A DNA stretch of 64,000 nucleotides from Theropithecus gelada (lineage: Eukaryota; Chordata; Mammalia; Primates; Cercopithecidae). The position numbers were made by a program, and so were the translations under genes. Positions 35,345 to 48,020 of this stretch are shown piece by piece (position 1 is the first letter of the stretch; each line of letters starts with the position of its first letter). The notes under the pieces are model-generated. The model did no database searches and was not told the origin of the DNA. It saw nothing but the letters and a program-made list of their open reading frames with translations. The stretch lies in NCBI RefSeq assembly GCF_003255815.1, contig NC_037668.1, forward strand, positions 65,577,878-65,641,877. The letters are read 5' to 3'.

Positions 35345-35580
35345 CTCCTAATCCCCCACTGCTTTAATAATGATGACTACCATTTATCAAGTACCTCTCA
35401 TAGTTAGGTACCATGTTCAATGCTTCAAGTATTGTGTTTGATTATTAGCCTTGTTTTACAAATAAGGATATTGAGGTCTACAGCAGATAGCAGACATGCT
35501 CCAGGACATAGAGCCAGTAAATGGTGCAGCTGACATTAAAACCCAGATCTGCTTGACTCCAAAGTCCCACAGCCTCCCAT
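35345..35580. repeat. MIR fragment
   Basis: 'CATTTATCAAGTACCTCTCA' and 'TTTTACAAATAAGGATATTG' are standard MIR phrases. Confidence 0.65.
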
Positions 35581-36151
35581 TTTGCATACATGAGGACAAC
35601 ATCATCAATGAAACTATAAACTCCCAGGGGTAAGTATGATGTGAAGAGAAGGTTTAAATCTGTTTGGATAACCAAGCAAAAGTATCAGCACAGTCTGTAC
35701 AGGATATGTGGGAGTGTGGCTGTCACTGCTGGGTGGAGATCACATCCTACCCTTCCTGAGCACCTACTAGACAGGTCTAGGAGGAGGTGTCCCCTTCTAT
35801 CTTCTCAGTCACCAGACTTTGCAATGCATCCCATTTCCAGCATCCTGGAAGAACCTGCAAAACCACGTGAGCAAAATACCTGCAAACCATGTAATTCAAA
35901 ATACCTGACAGTTCAAACTGACTGGATTAAGTGAGTAGGTTCAATGCTTGCCAGCAACATCATGCCCTGCACACACCACCAGGGGGACATTCCCCAGGCT
36001 CTCTCAGTCTGAGACAGGGCCTTCCACACTAGCAAAGAATTCATGGGGAAATAAACCAGTCTAGATCCAACTACCTAGAATACAAGTCAGGCTCTGTTGA
36101 TGATGACAACGATAATATTAAAAATATTAATAATATTAAAAGCAAATACTT

Positions 36152-36449
36152 GGCCAGGTGCAGTGGTTCATGCCTATAATCCCAGCACTTTGGGAAGGTG
36201 GGCAGATTACCTGAGGTCAGGAGTCTGAGACCAGCCTTGCCAAAATGGCAAAACCCCGTCCCTACTAAAAATACAAAACAATTAGCCAGGCGTGGTGGCG
36301 GGCGCCTATAATCCCAGCTACTCGGGAGGCTGAGGCACAAGAATCACCTGACCCAGGAGGCAGAGGTTGCAGTGAGCCAAGATCACACCACTGCACTCTG
36401 GCCTGGGAAACAGAGCAAGACTACATCTCAAAAAAAAAAAAAAAAAAAG
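36152..36449 (+). mobile_element. Alu with small internal deletion
   Basis: GGCCAGGTGCAG start, A-run end. Confidence 0.92.
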
Positions 36450-36690
36450 AACAAATACTTAAGGCTTACTGCACATCGAGTGCTGTTTAAATCACTTTAC
36501 ATATATTTTATCCTCACAACTACTATATGAGGTAGGTGTTGTTATTACGTCCACATTACAGACCAGGAGATATACATAGAGGTTAAATAACTTGCCCAAG
36601 AGCACACAGTAGTAAATGGCACACAGCCAGGGTTCAAACCTAGGGAATCTGAGCCAAGAGTCTGTGTTCTCAACCAATAAACTATATCAC
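36450..36690. repeat. MIR fragment
   Basis: 'ACTTGCCCAAGAGCACACAG' and 'CCAGGGTTCAAACC' match the MIR core. Confidence 0.7.
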
Positions 36691-36858
36691 CAAGGAGCAA
36701 ACGAGGGGCTCAGAAAGCATTTCTGGCAGAGAAAATAACTTCACCAAAGCACAAAGATAGGGCATTATAATATGCTTGGAAACAAGTAATAATAAGTAGG
36801 ATAAATAAGTAGGGAAAAGTTTTATTTGAGAAGCACTAGGGATACAAAAGAAGAGTGT

Positions 36859-37155
36859 GGCCAGGCGCGTTGGCTCATACCTGTAATCCCAGCACTTTTG
36901 GAGGCCGAGGCAGGCAGATCACTTGAGGTCAGGAGTTCGAGACCAACCTGGCCAACATGGAGAAACCCTGTCTCTACTAAAAATACAAATATTACCCGGG
37001 TGTGGTGGCGGGCACCTGTAATCCCAGCTATTTGGGAGGCTGAGGGAGGAGAATCACTTGGACCCAGGAGGTGGAGGTTGCAGTGAGCCGAGATTGCACC
37101 ATTGCACTCCAGCCTAGGTGACAGAGTGAGACTCCGTCTCAAAAAAAAAAAAAGA
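36859..37155 (+). mobile_element. Alu, full length
   Basis: GGCCAGGCGCGTTGG start, A/G tail. Confidence 0.93.
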
Positions 37156-37310
37156 AGAAGAGAATAAGAGTTAGGGCTCCAGTGTGACCTAGGGCTCAAG
37201 TGTGACCTGAGTTCTATTTTCGACTCCGCCAGTGACCAGGTGAGTGACTACAAGCATGTTACCTACCCTCTCTAAGCCTCAATCTCCCAGTTGAAAAATA
37301 GAGATTCTCG

Positions 37311-37609
37311 GCCAGGCACGGTGGCTCACGCCTGTAATCCCAGCACTTTGGGAGGCCGAGGCAGGCGGATCACAAGGTTAGGAGATCGAGACCATCCTGG
37401 CTAACACGGTGAAACTCCATCTCTACTAAAAATACAAAAAATTAGCCGGGTATGGTGGCGGGCACTTATAGTTCCAGATACTCAGGAGGCTGAGGCAGGA
37501 GAATGGCCTGAACCCGGGAGGCGGAGTTTGCAGTGAGCTGAGATCGCACCACTGCACTCCAGCCTGGGCAACAAAGCAAAACTGTCTCAAAAAAAAAAAA
37601 AAAAAAAAA
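37311..37609 (+). mobile_element. Alu inserted in a MIR
   Basis: MIR-like sequence on both sides (37,200-37,310 and 37,610-37,690) with the phrase TAGAGAT(T/C)CTC repeated. Confidence 0.92.
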
Positions 37610-38043
37610 GTAGAGATCCTCTTATGGAACTTTTGTGACACAGTGTAAGGCCCATGGACTCAAAGTAAGTGCTTAATAAATGGTAAGTGCTACTAATAAT
37701 GATAACAACAGTAGTAAATTTAGGCTAAGCTGTAAGACTTCAAACACCATGTGGAGTTTGGATTTTACTCTTATGACAAAAAGGAGCTAAGTGTTTACCT
37801 AGCACATAGTACACAAGGCAGGTAACTCTTGAGTGACATTCATAACACAGGGCACCTGGCATTAAAAAGAATGGAAAAAAACAATTTTTTTCCATTTCAG
37901 CTTTGCCACCATCCCAAATTGTTTTGTTACTTTCTTCAAAGTTAAATAACCATGTTTAGTTTTCTTTTTTCATTTCTTTTACATTTCTCAATTATCTCAT
38001 AGCTTTAAAAAGGAGTGTCTTAGATTCTTTTAAAATGAACACA

Positions 38044-38956
38044 GGGCCAGGCACAGTGCCTCACACCTGTAATCTCCACACTTTGGGAGGCTGAGGCGGG
38101 AGGATCACCTGAGGTCAGGAGTTCGAGACCAGTCTGGCCAACATGTTTAGAGACCTTGTCTCTAAAAACAAAAAGATGCTGGGCATGGTGGCTCACACCT
38201 GTAATGCCAGCACTTTTTCTCTACTAAAAATACAAAAAAAAAATTTTTTTTAATTAATAAATAAAATAAAGACCACGTGTACTGGCTCACACCTGTAATC
38301 CTAGCACTTTGGGAAGCCGAGGCAGGTGGGTCACCTGAGGTCAGGAGTTCAAGACCAGCCTGGCCAACATGGCAAAACTCCATCTCTACTAATACAAAAA
38401 TTAGCCAGGCGTGCTGGCGGGCACCTATAACAGGCGTGCTGGCGGGTGCCTGTAATCCCAGCTACTCAGGAGGCTGAGGCAGGAGAACTGCTTGAACCCA
38501 GGAGGTGGAGGTTGCAATGAGCCGAGATTGCGCCACTGCACTCCAGCCTGGGAAACAGAGCAAGACTGTCTCAAAACAATAAAAATAAATAAAAATTGGC
38601 TGGGTGTGGAGGCAGACACCTGTAGTCCTGGCTATGTGGGAGGCTGAGGCAGGAGAACCACTTGAACATGGGAGGTGAAGGTTGTAGTGAGTTGAGATCA
38701 CGCCACTGCACTCTAGCCTAGGTGACAGAGCTAGAATCTGTCTCAAGAAAATGAAAATTAAAATAATAAAAATAAACAAAAATTAGCCGGGCATGGTGGC
38801 ACACGTCTGTAGTCCCAGCTACTTGGGAGGCTGAGGCAGGAGAACTGCTTGAACCTGGGAGGCGGACGTTGAGGTGAGTCAAGATCACGTCACTGCACTA
38901 CAGCCTGGGCGATAGAGCGAGACTCCGTCTCAAAAAATAAAATAAAATAAAATAAA
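38044..38956 (+). mobile_element. Cluster of four nested or tandem Alu pieces
   Basis: Forward pieces at about 38,044-38,275, 38,276-38,580, 38,598-38,760 and 38,780-38,956. The left arm at 38,276 carries a duplicated GGCGTGCTGGCGGG phrase at 38,407-38,448. Confidence 0.88.
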
Positions 38957-40002
38957 CACAGACATCTCTAAAAACACATCTCATGCCAAGCAAACCTGTA
39001 AGCTCTAGACTGAAAATCCAGTTTGCACCCTGTGCAAATCCAATTTAGGCTGGCAAGGACTAAATATGACCAGTTTAGCTTTCAAGGAGGAAGACTGCAG
39101 TGCAATTACTTTACAGCAACAGGTTGGTTAGCAGTGATAGGCCCCTGGAGAGATGACTTGAATTTTTCCTTCTCAGGCTTCCCTTCAGCGGGCCTTCTGT
39201 GAACTGTCTGTGGTCTGGTGATAAAGCTAAAAGAGAAGTGGGCAAGAGCAAACCAGGAAGGGGGGAGGGCAATGCAGAGACGCAGAGCATGCTCAAAGAG
39301 GAACGGGGCAGGAGCTGTTCAGGCCACAAAGCACCTCAGGCTAGAAACGGTATGGGTCTCTACAGTTCAACCAGAGACAGAGATTTTTTGAGCACCTACT
39401 GATGTACAAGGCATTCGGCTGTCATTTGGGAAGGAGAGAGAATGCAAAATGCTAAAAGCAGCAAGTTGAAGCTTACAAAAATGTAGCTGAATGAGAAGTC
39501 AATAAAGAGGTGAAAAAGTACAGGGCTTTATCCAGAAACAATAACCAGTGAAGTCTGAAGTAAAAGGAAATGAAGACAACTTGTAGCAGATAAGACCAGA
39601 GAAGCAGGTTGAGGTCAGTCAGTGCAGGACTTGACCACTACACCAAGGAATTTGAACTTTATTCTATAGGCAACAGGGAGTGGTACAATATTCAAGTTCA
39701 CATATAAAATAGTAAAACACCATCAAAGTTATGTTCTAAGGAGATCCCTAAGGGAGAGGGAAACTTGAGGTTGGGAAGACTTACAAGAAGACTACCGCAA
39801 CAGTTCAGCTAAGAGGATATCAACATGAATGATGGGGATTTTGAAATGTGGGTAGACAGGAGAGACACTGCAGAAAAAAAATGAACAGAATTTGCTTATT
39901 GGACATGAGAGCAGAAGGAAGAGTCAAGGATGCCCTGAGGCTGTTATTGATTGCATTCAGAAATATGAAAATGGAGGGAGGAAAGGAGTAAGTGCAGTTC
40001 TT
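38957..40002. other. INPP5B intron; probable ancient repeat near 39,600-39,990
   Basis: Phrases such as 'GGAATTTGAACTTTATTCTA' and 'GAGTCAAGGATGCCCTGAGG' resemble an old interspersed repeat I cannot name. No gene is seen. Confidence 0.45.
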
Positions 40003-40331
40003 TTTTGTTTTGTTTTGTTTTGTTTTTTTGAGACAGAGCCTCACCGTGTTGCCCAGGCGACTCCGTGTTGCCCAGGCTGGAGTGCAGTGGCGTGATCTCT
40101 GCCCACTGCAACCTCCATCTCCAGGGTTCAAGTGATTCTTCTGCCTCAGCTTCCCAAGTAGCGCGGATTACAGGCGCAAGCCATCACACCTGGCTAATTT
40201 TCGTATTTTTAGTAGAGACAGGTTTTCACCATGTTGGCCAGGCTGGTCTCGAACTCCTGACCTCAGGTGATCCACCCACCTCAGCCTCCCAAAGTGCTGG
40301 GATTACAGGCGTGAGCCCCTGCACCCAGCCA
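40003..40331 (-). mobile_element. Alu, inverted, with internal duplication
   Basis: (TTTTG)n tail. CCGTGTTGCCCAGGC occurs twice at 40,044-40,078, a small tandem duplication. Confidence 0.92.
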
Positions 40332-40435
40332 ATGCAGTTCTGATCAGGAAGAAATCCCCCAGGATAGACCCTGAAGACAGCGGCCAGGTTCTCAGTTCTC
40401 CGAGGTGAGCATTTACCATTTCTTTTTCTTTTTCT

Positions 40436-40735
40436 TTTTTTTTTTTTTTTTTTTTTGAGACAGTCTTGCTGTGTTGCCCAGGCTGGAGTGCAGTGGAGCG
40501 ATCTGGGTTCACTGCAACCTCCGCCTCCAGGGTTCAAGCGATTCTCATGCCTCAGCCTCCTGACTAGCTGGGACTACAGGCACATGCCATCCCGCCGGGC
40601 TAATTTTTGTATTTTTAGTAGAAATAGGGTTTTGTCATGTTGGCCAGGCTGATCTCAAACTCCTGGCCTCAAGTGACCCGCCCACCTCAGCCTCCCAAAG
40701 TGCTGGGATTACAGGCATAAGCCATCTCTCTTGGC
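40436..40735 (-). mobile_element. Alu, inverted
   Basis: T-run start, CTCTTGGCC end. Confidence 0.92.
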
Positions 40736-40895
40736 CCGCATTTCCCATTTCTAATTGTATTTCCCAAATGAAAGCACATCTAAATAATTTAGCATTGCTT
40801 AAGTCCTGTGTGACTTTCCAGGAGGCAAACATTCACTCCCATTTTAAAGACATAAGAGGAAAGTTGAGACACATGTTTAATACTGTACAAAGAAG

Positions 40896-41480
40896 TCAGG
40901 CGTGGTGACTCATGCCTCTAATCTCAGTACTTTGGGAGGCTGAGGCGGGAGGATCACTTGAGGCCAGGAGTTTAAGACCAGCCTGGGCAACACAGGGAGA
41001 CCTTGTCTCTAAAAACAAAAAGATGCTGGGCATGGTGGCTCACACCTGTAATGCCAGCACTTTGGGAGGCCGAGGCAGGCGAATCACTTGAGGTCAGGAG
41101 TTCAAGACCAGCCTGGCCAACATGGTGAAACCCTGTCTCTACTAAAAATACAAAAATTAGTCCAGGCATGATGGCTCATGCCTATAATCCCAGCACTTTG
41201 GGAGGCCAAGGCGGGCGGATCACCTGAGATCAGGAGTTCAAGACCAGCCTGGCCAACATGTTGAAACCCCATCTTTACTAACAATACAAAAAGTAGCCAG
41301 ACATGGTAGCACATGCCTGTAATCTCAGCTACTTGGGAGGCTAGGGCAGGAGAATTGCTTGAACCCAGGAGGTGGAGGCTGCAGTGAGCAGAGATCACAC
41401 CACTGCACTCCAGTCTGGGTGACAGAGTGAGACTCCGTCTCAAAAAATAAATAAATAAAATAAAAATAAAAATAAATAAA
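40896..41480 (+). mobile_element. Alu cluster, three nested pieces
   Basis: Forward pieces at about 40,896-41,022, 41,023-41,162 and 41,163-41,480. The last has an (AAAT)n tail. Confidence 0.88.
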
Positions 41481-41689
41481 AACAAAGACAGAAGGTAATA
41501 GTGCACCAAGGAACAATGATAAAAAGAAAAAGAAAAATGTCCAGGCCACTTGACATCCACTTTGTTTAAATTCTCATTGTTGGCATTCCAAGAAAGTCTC
41601 TTCTCATTCATATTTGCTAGCTTCAGTTCATGTATGGATCACCAATAACAAAACTGTTAGAGTGTAATTTATTTTATATGTTTATCTAT

Positions 41690-42120
41690 TTAAATTCAGA
41701 GATATTGCTATGTTGCCCAGGCTGGTCTGGAACTCCTCAAATAAGACTCCTGCCTCAGGCCGGGTGCGGTGGCTCACACCTGTAATCCCAGCACTTTGGG
41801 AGGCCGAGGCGGGTGGATCATGAGGTCAGGAGATCGAGACCATCCTGGCTAACATGGTGAAACCCTGTCTCTACTAAAAATACAAAAAAATTAGCCGGGT
41901 GAGGTGGCAGGCACCTGTAGTCCCAGCTACTCGGGAGGCTGCAGCAGGAGAATGGTGTGAACCCAGGAGACGGAGCTTGCAGTGAGCTGAGATCGCGCCA
42001 CCACACTCTAGCCTGGGTGACAGAGCGAGACTCCGTCTCAAAAAAAAAAAAAAAAAAAGACTCCCGCCTCAGCCTCCTAAGTACCTGGGACTACAGGTGC
42101 GCACCACTGTGCCAGGCTAA
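41690..42120 (-). mobile_element. Old inverted Alu split by a forward Alu
   Basis: Forward Alu 41,758-42,058 sits inside the older element, with AGACTCCTGCCTCAG repeated on both sides. Confidence 0.9.
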
Positions 42121-42266
42121 CAGTGTATTTTAAGTAGCAAAGAAAAACATGCAAGTCAGCTAGCATCTATCCTCCAACAGTACAGTAACTTTCCTCTGAT
42201 AAATACTGATGCCTCCCTCTTTCTGAACTGTCCCTCCCTGAGGATTTTTCTGTTCAAAGCTCCACT

Positions 42267-42269
<3 letters not shown>

Positions 42270-42307
<38 letters not shown>

Positions 42308-42588
42308 AGACGGAGTCTCGCGCTGTGTCACCCAGGCTGGAGTGCAGTGGCGCGATCTCGGCTCACTGCAAGCTCCGCCTCCCAGGTTCAGGCCATTCTC
42401 CTGCCTCAGCCTCCGAGTAGCTGGGACTACAGGCGCCCGCCACCACGCCCGGCTAGTTTTTTGTATTTTTAGTAGAGACGGGGTTTCACCATGTTAGCCA
42501 GGATGGTCTCGATCTCCTGACCTCGTGATCCGCCCGCCTCGGCCTCCCAAAGTGCTGGGATTACAGGCTTGAGCCACCGCGCCCGGCA
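42270..42588 (-). mobile_element. Young AluY, inverted, very long T tail
   Basis: About 38 T, duplication CAAAGCTCCACTTCT on both sides. Confidence 0.96.
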
Positions 42589-42600
42589 AAGCTCCACTTC

Positions 42601-43213
42601 TAACTGAGTGTTTGTGGGTCACCTCACTTGCTCTCAACAATCACTGTAGAATTCCAAAACAAACTGTTTTCAGAAGAAAAAAAGAATCTTTAGGGGGTTC
42701 TCTTGTACTAGAAACAAAAAACTGGGTTAAGTGGCACAAAGAAGGAAAATGGAGAGGGGAACAACAAAAGGAAGAAGAAAAACGAATACAGTTCTCTTTT
42801 GTTTAAGGAAACAAAGTGACCTAAAATAAGTTACTTAGGAGCCTGCAGAGCTTCCCACAAAGGTGGAAATTACGGGCAATATTTGTACTCTAAGATAAAC
42901 AAAAGCAAATTTATTTTCTCCATGCTAAAAGGATATGTTGGTCACACAAGTTTTACCTATTAGTACTGACAAAACAAGATGAAAGAGAGAGTGAGAGAGA
43001 AAACCAACCCAGGGGCTATTTTGCTAACATGCTCTCTGGCTTCTACTCTGGTAAACTAGGTTACCCTTCATGTTACCCTCAGATATAAATAGCATTCATT
43101 TCCTTTCACTGGCCAGACAGACTTTAATACTTTGTTTCCTGGGTCCAGAAGAAAAAATACTTATAACACATCTCCTTTTAAATTTGAGTTACTAAAAAGC
43201 TGGCTCATTTCTC
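42601..43213. other. INPP5B intron, no recognised feature
   Basis: Purine-rich unique-looking sequence. Confidence 0.5.
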
Positions 43214-43498
43214 TTTTTTTTTTTTTTGAGACGGAGTCTCACTGTCACTAGGCTGGCGTGCAGTGGCACGATCTTGGCTCACTGCAACCTCTGCCTCCCG
43301 GTTCAAGCGATTCCCCTGCCTCAGCCTCTCAAGTAGCTGGAATACAGGCGCACACCACCATGCCCAGCTAATTTTATTTTAGTAGGGATGGGGTTTCACC
43401 ATGTTGGCCAGGATGGTCTTGAACTCCTGACCTTGTGATCCGCCCACCTCGGCCTCCCAAAGTGCTGGGATTACAGGCGTGAGCCACCGCGCCCAGCG
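43214..43498 (-). mobile_element. Alu, inverted
   Basis: Exact duplication AGCTGGCTCATTTCT at 43,198-43,212 and 43,500-43,514. Confidence 0.96.
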
Positions 43499-43514
43499 AA
43501 GCTGGCTCATTTCT

Positions 43515-43922
43515 AATCAACTTTGGATTAAAAAAAACAAAATGTATTTGCTATTACTGCTTTGTTAAAATAGCCCAGAATGCCCCCCGTGGGACTTCTG
43601 AGTAGCCATTTCCTTTTTAGTGCATAGTTCAAAATCCTCCAGAACACAGCTCCAGGTCTCTGCGTGTACCCAGGATGCAATGCAGGTGAACATTTTATAG
43701 ACTGACTCGGATAAGCAGTAGGCCCTCTGCAGGATCCTCAATGAGGTTTTCTGAATAAGAGCAACTTCAGTTGCTAGATGGAAATAATGAGGCATTTCTC
43801 CCAAATCAGACTTCACTCTTTTTAAGGAAAGAAACAGCTGCACAAGGAAGTTAACAGCATCCCTGGTCATCTAGTGGTTAGGAAGAAAAAAAAAGGAAAA
43901 GAAAAAGATATTAAGAACAGTT
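43515..43922. other. INPP5B intron with an unexplained 101-codon minus frame
   Basis: The frame 43,565-43,870 (minus) is non-repetitive and Cys-containing. I recognise no family and see no clear splice structure, so it is not called as a gene. Confidence 0.3.
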
Positions 43923-44214
43923 AGGCCAGGTGCAGTGGCTCACGCCTGTAATCTCAGCACTTTGGGAGGCCGAGGAGGGCGGATCACGAGGTCAAGAGAT
44001 GGAGACCATCCTGGCCAACATGGTGAAACACCGTCTCTACTAAAAATACAAAAATTATCTGGGGGTAGGGGTGTGCATGTAGTCCCAGCTACCCGGGAGG
44101 CTGAGGCAGGAGAATTGCTTGAACCTGGGAGGCGGAGGTTGCAGTGAGCCAAGATCGCGCCACTGCACTCCAGCCTGGTGACACAGCAAGACTCCATCTC
44201 AAAAAAAAAAAAAC
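43923..44214 (+). mobile_element. Alu, full length
   Basis: GGCCAGGTGCAG start, A-run end, partial duplication AACAGTTA/ACCAGTTA. Confidence 0.93.
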
Positions 44215-44806
44215 CAGTTAAATAAGTGAAGGAGCAGAAAGACTCCTACCAATCTACAGATTCAACTACCAATCTAATGTCAGTGCAAGTTGGGCTTGGC
44301 AACTTGCACCTGAAGCAGTTGAAGAGGCCAAGAGAATCAAATGAACAGGCTGCCACTCAACCAGAAGCATTACCTCACTTCAACACCACAACTTGGCTCC
44401 TAGACACTGGTCTGAACCTGAAGACATGGATTCCAGTCTGGAACTAGCTTCATTTCATTTTTCTACTATAATCTCTACCAAGCTCAACCTAACACTCCTG
44501 AATTCAGCAGAGACAAATCAAAGACAAGAAAGGACATTTTGGAAAGCATCATCAAAGATCATTCCTATCTCTACCAATGCAAAGGCAAGGAATGAAGACC
44601 AGATTCACCTGTCCCCCAAAATACCTGGGCCTCGAAGGTGCTCTGTGCCCTTGGCTCACGGTACAAGGAACGCTGTCCTGCTGGGCCAACCCTATACTCT
44701 CTTACCTCTATCTATGTATTATCAGACTCCTCCCCGTCAGACGGCCAGCTCCTGAGGGGTGCCTTGTTTCTCCTGCCGTGCATCAAAACCAGCATTTTTT
44801 CTTGTC
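44215..44806. other. INPP5B intron, no recognised feature
   Basis: Unique-looking sequence with overlapping short plus frames and no supported gene. Confidence 0.5.
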
Positions 44807-45413
44807 TTTTTTTTTTTTTTTGAGACAGAGTCTTGCTCTTGTCGCCCAGACTGGAGTGCAATGGCACGATCTTGGCTCACTGCAATCTCCACCTCCTGGG
44901 TTCAAGTGATTCTCCTGCCTCAGCCTCCCAAGTAGTGGGGAATACAGGTGCCCACCACCATGCTCAGCTAATTTTTGTTTTTTTGGTGTTTGTTTTTGTT
45001 TGTTTTTTTTTTGAGATGGTGTCTCACCCAGGCTGGAGTGCAGTGGCGCAATCTCAGCTAACTGCAACCTCCGCCTCCTGGGTTCAAGCGATTCTCCTGC
45101 CTCAGCCTCCTGAGTAGCTGGGACTATAGGCGCACGCCACCATGCCCGGCTAATTTTTTTTGTATTTTTAGTAGAGACGGGACTTCACCGTGTTAGCCAG
45201 GATGGTCTCGATCTCCTGACCCTGTGATCCGCCTGCCTCGGCCTCCCAAAGTGCTGGGATTACAGGCATAATCCAACGCATTTGGCCTAATTTTTATATT
45301 TTTAGTAAAGACGGGATTTCGCCATGTTGCCCAGGCTGGTCTTGAACTCCTGACCTCATGATCTGCCCGCCTTGGCCTCCCAAAGTGCTGGGATTACAGG
45401 CATGAGCCTGGCC
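44807..45413 (-). mobile_element. Inverted Alu split by another inverted Alu
   Basis: Outer element 44,807-44,980 plus 45,288-45,413; inner element about 44,985-45,287. TAATTTTT occurs at both junctions. Confidence 0.9.
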
Positions 45414-45708
45414 AGAAACAGCATTTTTAAGCAACCGTTTGCCTTGGGTTCTCTAGGCTATCAAGAAGTGGGGACTTTGGTCATATGCATATAGGAAAAA
45501 ACAAATCTACTACTCTATTTCCCTTGGAGCCTGTATCAACAACCAGAGGCAGCCCAAAGGGTTCTTCCTACCTGTTATAGAAGATGTAACTCTCCTCTGA
45601 GGCCAGAATAACTCTGGAAACAGAGATGACCCAACTAGAACTGGGGAGCTTGATACCATTTCTTACCAATTTTAGCAGGAACAACTTAGCAATTAATAGT
45701 GTCACCCT

Positions 45709-46005
45709 GGCCGGGTGCGGTGGCTCACGCCTGTAATCCCAGCACTTTGGGAGGCCGAGGCGGGTGGATCACGAAGCCAGGAGATCGAGACCATCCTGGC
45801 TAACATGGTGAAACCCCATCTCTACTAAAACTACAAAAATTAGCCAGGTGTGGTGGCAGGGACCTGTAGTCCCAGCTACTCGGGAGGCTGAGGCGGGAGA
45901 ATGGCGTGAACCCGAGAGGCGGAGCCTGCAGTGAGCCGAGATTGTGCCACTGCACTCCAGCCTGGGTGACAGAGCAAGACTCCGTCTCAAAAAAAAAAAA
46001 AAAAA
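45709..46005 (+). mobile_element. Alu, full length
   Basis: GGCCGGGTGCGG start. Duplication AGTGTCA(C/T)CC on both sides. Confidence 0.94.
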
Positions 46006-46057
46006 GTGTCATCCCACTTACTGTAGGTATTACGAAAAGACAAAATTTTTTCTTTCT

Positions 46058-46545
46058 TTTTTTTTTTTTTTTGAGATGGAGTCTCACTCTGTCTCCCAGG
46101 CTGGAGTGCAGTGGCACGACTTCAGCTCACTGCAACCTCTGCCTCCTGGGTTCGAGCGATTCTCCTACCTCAGACTCCCGAATACCTGGGATTATAGACA
46201 TGCACCACCACACCCATCTAATTTTTGTATTTTTAGTAGAGACAGGGTTTCGCCATGTTGGCCAGGCTGGTCTCGAACTCCTGACCTCAGATGATCCACC
46301 CACCTTGGCTTCCCACAGTGCTAGGATTACAGGCGTGAGCCACCACGGTGCCTGGCTGACAAAATTGTTTAAACTATTTCTTTATTTATTTTAGAGACAG
46401 TTTCACTATGTTGCCTAGGCTGGAGTGCAGCAGCCAATTCACAGGATCAATCATAGTGCACATCACCCTAGAACTCCTGGGCTCAAGCCTCCCACCTCAG
46501 CCTCTCAAGTGGCTGGGACTACAGGTATGCACCACCACGCTCAGC
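46058..46545 (-). mobile_element. Inverted Alu followed by an old Alu fragment
   Basis: 46,058-46,357 is full length with duplication GACAAAATT. 46,380-46,545 is an old, partial inverted copy. Confidence 0.9.
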
Positions 46546-47750
46546 TTTCAAATTATTTTAAAATAAAAATAAAACCGAAACCTTAACAATAATTCCTCTC
46601 CAGCATATGGCTAGTCTGTTTTTTGAAAGGAAATGAAAGACTGAAATCCCTCAACATTTCTCACTCCGGGCAGCTAACTGGTTTCAGAGCTGGCTGGCCT
46701 GACTTCTCATAGAAGACTAAGGGAATGAAGTGCCTGCATGGCCTGGCTCTGGTGTACTGGCTGAGAACACAGCACCCACCTCTTTCTGCTGCCATTGGCT
46801 TTGTCCTCCGCCAATTGTCTGGATTCTGGCAGCCTCTTGTGAAGGGGCAAGGAGATGATGTGCTCTTAAACTCTCACCCGTCCCAGCACCATAGCCCAGA
46901 ATGTCATGGAAACTCAAGCGACAGTGAACTCTGAGATAAGCCCAAGGAAGATGCAAACTATCAGCACCATCAGGCGCTTCAATCGCACCTTGTGGTGGCT
47001 GCAATGAAGGAGAAACATAAGCACTGAGGAAGTCCTCTGCTCACCTCGTTTCCTCTCATTTTACAAACTCTTGTGCAACATGCCACTCCTCCCTGCCCCT
47101 CATAGTTTCCAAGCCTTGTAAGAGCAAGTGGAGTGCTGGCCCACACTTTACACAGCTACTTGACAGGCTCTTCATTGCTGGTAAATGACTGTCACAAATA
47201 GGTACTAGGGGTCATGCCAAAGTTCGCACATAAATGGAGCCTCACGGACACATCCAAGGGGAAAAAAGCCCCAGGGGCCCTTGCAGAAAACCCCGGAGCT
47301 AGATAAAAAAAGACAGGTCTGCAGGTCCTCCCAGAGCACGGACTCACCCAAATTTCAGCCCTGAGCCCCCCATCTCCAAACGACAAGCTCCTGCTCAGCA
47401 ACTGGCCTTCTGTGCTCCCCATTATCCACCAACAGCTGGGTGGGAAAAACCTAGTCCCTTTATAACCTGTAACCTCATCGTGACCTCTGGTCCCAGAGTA
47501 GACAGGACTCCTCAAGACTCCAGCCCTGTGCACTCCGCTATCATCACAGGGGCTGAGGACGGACAGAGCCCCAACATATACCGAAGGCTCTTTCATAGGC
47601 AGTGCACCCCCCCCCTCCACCCCCCACGCGACAAACTCAGAAGGTCAGGATTGAAGAGCAAGCTGAGATGGAGAAACAGGCCCAGAGAGGGGCAGCAAGT
47701 GGCCCGAGGTCACACAGCGAGTTCGGAATGGGGCTTTACTAAAACCCTAG
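46546..47750. other. INPP5B intron upstream flank of the CpG island
   Basis: Becomes GC-richer toward 47,750. MIR-like text at 47,660-47,730 ('CAGGCCCAGAGAGGGGCAGC'). A minus frame at 46,717-47,004 is open but matches nothing I know. Confidence 0.45.
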
Positions 47751-47914
47751 CCTCTGGATTCCCGAGTACCCCATTCCCACCCGCCTACCCTCGTCAGGCC
47801 CGCCTGAGAAGAACATCACAGAACTTCTGCCCCAGTGTCCCCGCCTCCGGAGGGCCACCAGGACTTTGGTCTTCGTCCCGTGCGTCCACTGGCCAAACCG
47901 CAGACCCTGCCCAC

Positions 47915-48020
47915 CCAAGGGCCGGCCCACCGCCGCCCCCGGCCCAGCTCCCGAGCCCAGCTTCCCGCCGCCCGCCGGACCTGCAGAGTCGCACTCCCTG
48001 GAGCCAGCGGCGGCAGACAT
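47915..48020 (-). CDS. Candidate alternative first coding exon of INPP5B (speculative)
   Basis: Inside the CpG island an ATG at 48,020 (GGGAAATGTCTG context) opens a Gly/Ala-rich reading frame starting MSAAAGSRECDS. A possible donor CCCTTGG|GTGGGC ends at 47,915 in phase 1. Spliced to the acceptor at 12,946, it gives GGSNFDG in frame. The frame is also open upstream to 48,194, and any GC-rich stretch can give an open frame, so this is only a hypothesis. Confidence 0.25.

Noticed and set aside
45906..46394. A 162-codon frame, and dozens of similar frames with 'SPRLECSG' or 'GVQWRDLGSLQ'
   Set aside because: These are translations of Alu arms, not proteins.
46717..47004. A 95-codon minus frame in unique sequence
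   Set aside because: No family resemblance, no convincing splice sites or start context, overlapped by an open plus frame.
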